From positions 287,900 to 351,899 of the forward strand of contig NZ_UWOE01000002.1 of NCBI RefSeq assembly GCF_900604355.1: DNA of 64,000 nt, written 5' to 3'. This document shows positions 60,449-64,000 of this stretch, piece by piece. The position numbers were made by a program, and so were the translations under genes. The notes under the pieces were generated by a model. It did no database searches. It had not been told where the DNA came from and worked only from the letters and a program-made list of their open reading frames with translations. The DNA is from Luxibacter massiliensis (GTDB lineage Bacteria; Bacillota; Clostridia; Lachnospirales; Lachnospiraceae). How positions within the stretch are numbered: position 1 is the first letter of the stretch; every line of letters begins with the position of its first letter.

Positions 60449-61169
60449 AATCACAGAGTTTCACAATTCGGAGTTTGGTTCCATCCGTATGATTGAAGAT
60501 GGAGGCAGACTTTTATTTTCTGGAATTGATGTAGCATTTGCTTTGGGATATGCAAAACCAAGAAATGCGATAAATGTTCATTGCAAGGGGGCCCTGAAAC
60601 GGGGCGTCCTTACATCAGGTGGGGTACAGCCAATGATTTTTATTCCAGAGGGAGATGTATATCGGCTGATTACAAAAAGTCGTTTAAAGTCAGCACAGAA
60701 TTTTGAGAAGTGGGTATTTGATGAGGTACTTCCGGCTATTAGGAAAACAGGCGGATATTTAGAGACCGATCTTTTAGACAGGGTAAAAGATAACCCGGAA
60801 CTTCTTTTGGAATTTGCCGAGAGACTTTTGGCAGAAAACAATCGAAATCGAGAATTGCAAAATCGTGTAAAGGATATGCAGCCAAAAGCAGATTATTATG
60901 ATCATTTCATGATTACAGGAGAATGCACCAATATTCGAACGACGGCAAAAGAGATTGAATTTCCAGAAAGAAAATTTGTGAAACTTCTTTTAAATAGAGG
61001 ATTTCTATATAGGAGTCCATCCGGCACGCTGTTACCCTATGCGGTGGAGAAGAACAATGATCTGTTTATTGTAAAAGACTATTTTAACAATGGACATCTT
61101 GGTTCACAGACATTGGTTACACCAAAAGGAAAAGAATTTTTTAAAGCGTTGTGTGCGGAGGAAGAGTAA
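60417..61169 (+). CDS. Phage-type antirepressor (BRO-N and KilAC domains)
   Basis: 250 residues from ATG 60417 (AGGAGGAG upstream). N-terminal BRO domain: FGSIRMIEDGGRLLFSGIDV AFALGYAKPRNAINVHCKG, FIPEGDVYRLITKSRLKSAQ, FEKWVFDEVLPAIRKTGGY. C-terminal KilAC domain: MITGECTNIRTTAKEI to VTPKGKEFFKAL. Such proteins lift repression of phage or element genes. It may switch on the transfer genes that follow. Confidence 0.9.
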   Translation: MEKRMEKTDYKITEFHNSEFGSIRMIEDGGRLLFSGIDVAFALGYAKPRNAINVHCKGALKRGVLTSGGVQPMIFIPEGDVYRLITKSRLKSAQNFEKWVFDEVLPAIRKTGGYLETDLLDRVKDNPELLLEFAERLLAENNRNRELQNRVKDMQPKADYYDHFMITGECTNIRTTAKEIEFPERKFVKLLLNRGFLYRSPSGTLLPYAVEKNNDLFIVKDYFNNGHLGSQTLVTPKGKEFFKALCAEEE

Positions 61170-61190
61170 AGAATGAAGGAGGTGGTTGCC

Positions 61191-61217
61191 ATGATTACAG
61201 ATCTGGACAGCAGTTAA
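61191..61217 (+). CDS. Possible 8-codon leader peptide
   Basis: ATG after AAGGAGGTGG encodes MITDLDSS then TAA, in the gap before pcfB. The ribosome site is strong for so short a frame. It could couple translation or be chance. Confidence 0.25.
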   Translation: MITDLDSS

Positions 61218-61239
61218 ATCGCTGAAAGGAGGGAAAATC

Positions 61240-61731
61240 ATGCAGGAAGAGGTAACTCAGAAAACGGTCACGTTCTGCATTCGGACTACCAAAGTAACAG
61301 CAGATTTATTGAAAAAGGTTCTTGCTGCTTATCTGCGTCATCAGAAGCAGAAATCGGTAGAGAAGAAAGCGAAGAAGAATCAGCCGAAACAGGGAAAGGT
61401 CACGGTAAAAGAGCTGGCAAAACAAAATGCCGGGATGGTCAATATCGAGATCACAAATAAGAATATCAAGTCCTTTGAACGTTATGCCAGAAAATACGGG
61501 ATCAATTATGCTTTGAAAAAAGATAAGAGTAAAGATCCACCGATGTATCTGGTGTTTTTTAAAGGACGTGATCAGGATGCCCTCAATGCTGCTTTCCGTG
61601 AGTTTTCCCAGAAACAGATTCAAAAAGCGAATAAGCCTTCTATTCACAAGCGTCTTGCAACTTACAGAGCAATGATGCCAAAGAAATCGAAGGACAAAGT
61701 AAAGAACCGGCATCAGGAGCAGAGCCGATGA
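61240..61731 (+). CDS. PcfB-family conjugation protein (DUF3801)
   Basis: 163 residues. FCIRTTKVTADLLKKVLAAY, GKVTVKELAKQNAGMVNIEI and SFERYARKYGINYALKKDKS fit PcfB, which acts with the coupling protein to bring the relaxosome to the secretion channel. GGAGGG precedes ATG 61240. It overlaps the VirD4 gene by 4 bases. Confidence 0.88.
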   Translation: MQEEVTQKTVTFCIRTTKVTADLLKKVLAAYLRHQKQKSVEKKAKKNQPKQGKVTVKELAKQNAGMVNIEITNKNIKSFERYARKYGINYALKKDKSKDPPMYLVFFKGRDQDALNAAFREFSQKQIQKANKPSIHKRLATYRAMMPKKSKDKVKNRHQEQSR

Positions 61732-63614
61732 AAAAGCAAATCGGTAAAAATCTGATGCAAAAATGGAAGAATAAGATCAGGGTCAGGCTGTCCGCCCTGG
61801 ATAAAAAGAAACTGGTTCTTACCAATATCCCATATATCTTAACTGCTTTTTATACAAATCGGGCATCATTTCTTTACAGAAACAGTCTGGGAGAAGATAT
61901 TGGGAACAAGCTATTATATGCGATGGAACATGCAGACAGGATTCTTACTGGATTGCAGCCAAGTTTTAACTGGCGTGATATGCTGACAGGAATTGTAGCA
62001 GCTGTCATTCTGAAATTACTGGTATGGCAGAAACAGTCAGATGCAAAGAAACTCCGGAAAGGAATCGAGTATGGTTCAGCCAGATGGGGAAACGCTGAGG
62101 ATATTAAACCTTATATGTCGGAAGATCCCTGGATGAATATTCCATTAACAGCAACAGAAGCATTGACTATGGAAAGTAGACCTAAACAGCCAAAGTATGC
62201 AAGAAACAAAAATATAGTGGTCATTGGCGGCAGTGGTTCCGGAAAAACTCGATTTTTCGTTAAGCCGTCAGTCATGCAGATGAACTGTTCCATGGTCATT
62301 ACAGATCCGAAAGGCACTCTGATCGAGGAATGCGGGAAGATGTTAGCAAAGGGACCACCTAAGAAAGATAAGAATGGAAATATTATGAAAGATAAATCAG
62401 GAAAAGTGGTACACGAACCATATGTGATTAAGGTTCTGAATACTATCAACTTTTCCAAATCGCTTCATTACAATCCATTTGCTTATATACGGTCTGAAAA
62501 AGATATCCTGAAGCTGGTTACAACAATTATTGTTAATACCAAAGGCGAAGGGGAAAAAGCTTCCGAAGATTTTTGGGTGAAAGCAGAGAAGCTGTTGTAC
62601 ACGGCATTGATTGCTTTTATCTGGTATGAAGGGGAGGAAGAGGAAAAGAATCTGAATACCCTTCTGGATCTTTTGAATGAAAGCGAAACCCGTGAAGAGG
62701 ATGAAACTTACCAGAATCCAGTGGATATGATGTTCCAGGAACTGGAAGAAAGAGATCCGCAGCACTTTGCGGTCAGACAGTATAAAAAATACAAAATGGC
62801 GGCTGGCAAAACAGCCAAAAGTATTCTTATTTCCTGTGGTGCGAGGCTGGCACCATTTGATATAGCAGAACTTCGTGAGATCATGTCTTATGATGAAATG
62901 GAACTGGATAAGATCGGGGACAGGAAGACAGCCTTGTTTTTGATTATGTCCGATACAGATACAACATTTAACTTTGTGATTGCCATGTTACAGTCACAGC
63001 TTTTCAATCTGCTTTGTGACAAAGCAGATGATGAATATGGTGGAAGACTGCCAGTTCATGTGCGTGTCATTGCTGATGAGTTTGCCAATATTGGACAAAT
63101 TCCTCAGTTTGACAAGCTGATTGCAACCATCCGAAGCAGGGAAATCTCTGCTTCTATTATTTTGCAGTCACAGAGTCAGCTAAAGGCAATGTATAAGGAT
63201 AGTGCAGATACTATTCTGGGTAACTGTGATACCACACTATTTCTTGGAGGAAAAGAGAAAACTACTTTAAAGGAAATGAGCGAGCTTCTGGGTAAGGAAA
63301 CCATTGACCTGTATAACACTTCGGAGACGAGGAGTAATCAGAAGTCTTTTGGATTGAATTACCAGAAAACAGGTAAACAGCTGATGACTGAAGATGAGAT
63401 TGCAGTCATGGATGGAGGAAAATGTATCCTGCAGATCCGTGGTGCCAGACCATTTTTCTCGGACAAATATGATATCACGAAACACAAAAACTATCGGCTT
63501 CTTGCAGATGAAAACGAGAAGAACCGGTACAAAGTTGAGAAAGAGTTAAATCCGCAGTATACACCGAAATCTGAAGAAGAGGTGGAAGTAATTCATGTAG
63601 AACTGTCGGAGTAA
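61728..63614 (+). CDS. VirD4/TraG-type conjugative coupling ATPase
   Basis: 628 residues. N-terminal membrane segment (about 80-98). ARWGNAEDIKPYM, Walker A VVIGGSGSGKTRFFVKPSVM, ITDPKGTLIEECG, Walker B VHVRVIADEFANIGQIPQFD, and SASIILQSQSQLKAMYKDSA. A hexameric ATPase at the inner membrane that feeds relaxase-bound DNA into the type IV secretion system. Gene order PcfB-VirD4-Maff2 matches Tn1549-like ICEs. Confidence 0.95.
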   Translation: MKKQIGKNLMQKWKNKIRVRLSALDKKKLVLTNIPYILTAFYTNRASFLYRNSLGEDIGNKLLYAMEHADRILTGLQPSFNWRDMLTGIVAAVILKLLVWQKQSDAKKLRKGIEYGSARWGNAEDIKPYMSEDPWMNIPLTATEALTMESRPKQPKYARNKNIVVIGGSGSGKTRFFVKPSVMQMNCSMVITDPKGTLIEECGKMLAKGPPKKDKNGNIMKDKSGKVVHEPYVIKVLNTINFSKSLHYNPFAYIRSEKDILKLVTTIIVNTKGEGEKASEDFWVKAEKLLYTALIAFIWYEGEEEEKNLNTLLDLLNESETREEDETYQNPVDMMFQELEERDPQHFAVRQYKKYKMAAGKTAKSILISCGARLAPFDIAELREIMSYDEMELDKIGDRKTALFLIMSDTDTTFNFVIAMLQSQLFNLLCDKADDEYGGRLPVHVRVIADEFANIGQIPQFDKLIATIRSREISASIILQSQSQLKAMYKDSADTILGNCDTTLFLGGKEKTTLKEMSELLGKETIDLYNTSETRSNQKSFGLNYQKTGKQLMTEDEIAVMDGGKCILQIRGARPFFSDKYDITKHKNYRLLADENEKNRYKVEKELNPQYTPKSEEEVEVIHVELSE

Positions 63615-63664
63615 CCTTGGGAATGAACAGAAAATAATGAGGAAAGGAATAACTGACACTAGGT

Positions 63665-63691
63665 GCACCGGCTTTTTAGTCGGTGTATTTT
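63665..63691 (+). terminator. Hairpin between virD4 and maff2
   Basis: CACCG (63666-63670) pairs with CGGTG (63681-63685), then TATTTT. Probably partial termination within the transfer operon. Confidence 0.5.
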
Positions 63692-63735
63692 CGTTCCCGC
63701 AAACACCTGAAAGAAGTCAGTTTTGGTGAATGTAT

Positions 63736-63894
63736 ATGGCATTTTTTAGCAGTGCAATTACAACTTTAAAAACTCTTGTAGTCGCAATCGGCGCAGGTCT
63801 TGGCGTGTGGGGTGTCGTAAACCTTCTGGAAGGATATGGAAACGACAATCCCGGTGCTAAGAGCCAGGGCATCAAACAGCTTATGGCTAAGTAG
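63736..63894 (+). CDS. Maff2-family small membrane protein, shorter than usual
   Basis: 52 residues: MAFFSSAITTLKTLVVAIGA GLGVWGVVNLLEGYGNDNPG AKSQGIKQLMAK. The Maff2 family in ICEs continues with a second helix (after KQLMAGGG); here a TAG follows MAK. It may be a short variant or a truncated copy. A pilin-like (VirB2) role is often supposed. Only a weak GGTG ribosome site is seen. Confidence 0.75.
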   Translation: MAFFSSAITTLKTLVVAIGAGLGVWGVVNLLEGYGNDNPGAKSQGIKQLMAK

Positions 63895-64000
63895 ATGTAA
63901 TCAAGAAAAGAAAGGAAAAGCACAATCCAGACGGAACCGGCGGTTGTGTCAAGAAATGTTTGTGGAATGGCAAGAACTTTGATATAATGGGAACAGGAAC
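63895..64000. other. Right edge of the window, after maff2
   Basis: No gene start. GCACAA and TTGTGT with CCGG pairs between them form a hairpin near 63920-63950, and TTGATATAATGGG at 63978 looks like a -10 box. The ICE continues beyond the window. Confidence 0.3.

Noticed and set aside
63895..64000. Start of a group II intron at the right edge
   Set aside because: The typical GUGYG 5' end and domain pattern are not visible in the few bases left.

Overview
The window looks like the chromosome of a spore-forming anaerobic Firmicute, most likely Lachnospiraceae. The signs are both dipicolinate synthase subunits, a flavodiiron/rubredoxin oxygen-defence fusion, moderate to low GC, strong AGGAGG-type ribosome sites, and mobile genes of the Tn916 and Tn1549 types. 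No rRNA, tRNA or CRISPR array was seen. All family assignments come from reading translated sequence by eye; no database search was possible. Layout: 1-5.4 kb holds the end of a sugar-binding protein gene and the wreck of a Tn916-like element (oriT-like hairpins, a 3'-truncated mobT, a complete IS3-family element, the last codons of a serine recombinase). 5.4-14.9 kb is housekeeping: a two-component system, mutS2, a protease-like PDZ protein without catalytic residues, yhaM, an IS110 scrap and rlmD. 14.9-24.4 kb is an accessory block of redox enzymes (nitroreductase, flavodoxins, SDR, PNPOx-like), regulators (LysR, TetR with visible operators), acetyltransferases and Cys-rich DUF3795 proteins, mixed with decayed genes (aldo/keto reductase, tautomerase, lon, alpha/beta hydrolase, Cdd1-like). 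24.5-28.3 kb is a graveyard of mobile and defence genes (hsdS, two excisionases, two integrases, a helicase, a DUF6155 protein) that contains one intact-looking type III toxin-antitoxin locus of CptIN type on the minus strand. 28.4-35.3 kb carries a tyrosine phosphatase, an EndoQ-UvrD fusion broken by one amber codon, a HesB-like CC/Se-motif gene with an in-frame UGA and a SECIS-like hairpin (candidate selenoprotein), an alkyltransferase-like protein and recQ. 35.6-41.6 kb is a small catabolic regulon (creatininase family, sodium:solute symporter with small partner, RpiR regulator, PLP-dependent enzyme, isoaspartyl dipeptidase) with repeated GTAAATACT-type sites. 41.7-51.8 kb has a MATE transporter, the flavodiiron-rubredoxin-oxidoreductase fusion, asnB, dpaB, dpaA and a guaA that lacks most of its glutaminase domain. 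From the 3' end of guaA to the right edge runs an integrative conjugative element: three tandem HTH proteins, tyrosine integrase, mobilisation protein, ParA, ParB, a RepA_N-type initiator with iterons inside its coding region, a structured non-coding stretch, Ssb, an antirepressor, PcfB, the VirD4 coupling protein and Maff2; the rest of its transfer genes must lie beyond the window. How it fits together: the ICE has integration, partition and replication functions at one end and the start of a type IV secretion system at the other, so it probably replicates and segregates after excision. The observations most worth follow-up are the candidate selenoprotein, the CptIN locus, the structured RNA-like region before ssb, the dispersed 62-bp repeat family, the internal origin in repA and the glutaminase-less GMP synthetase.
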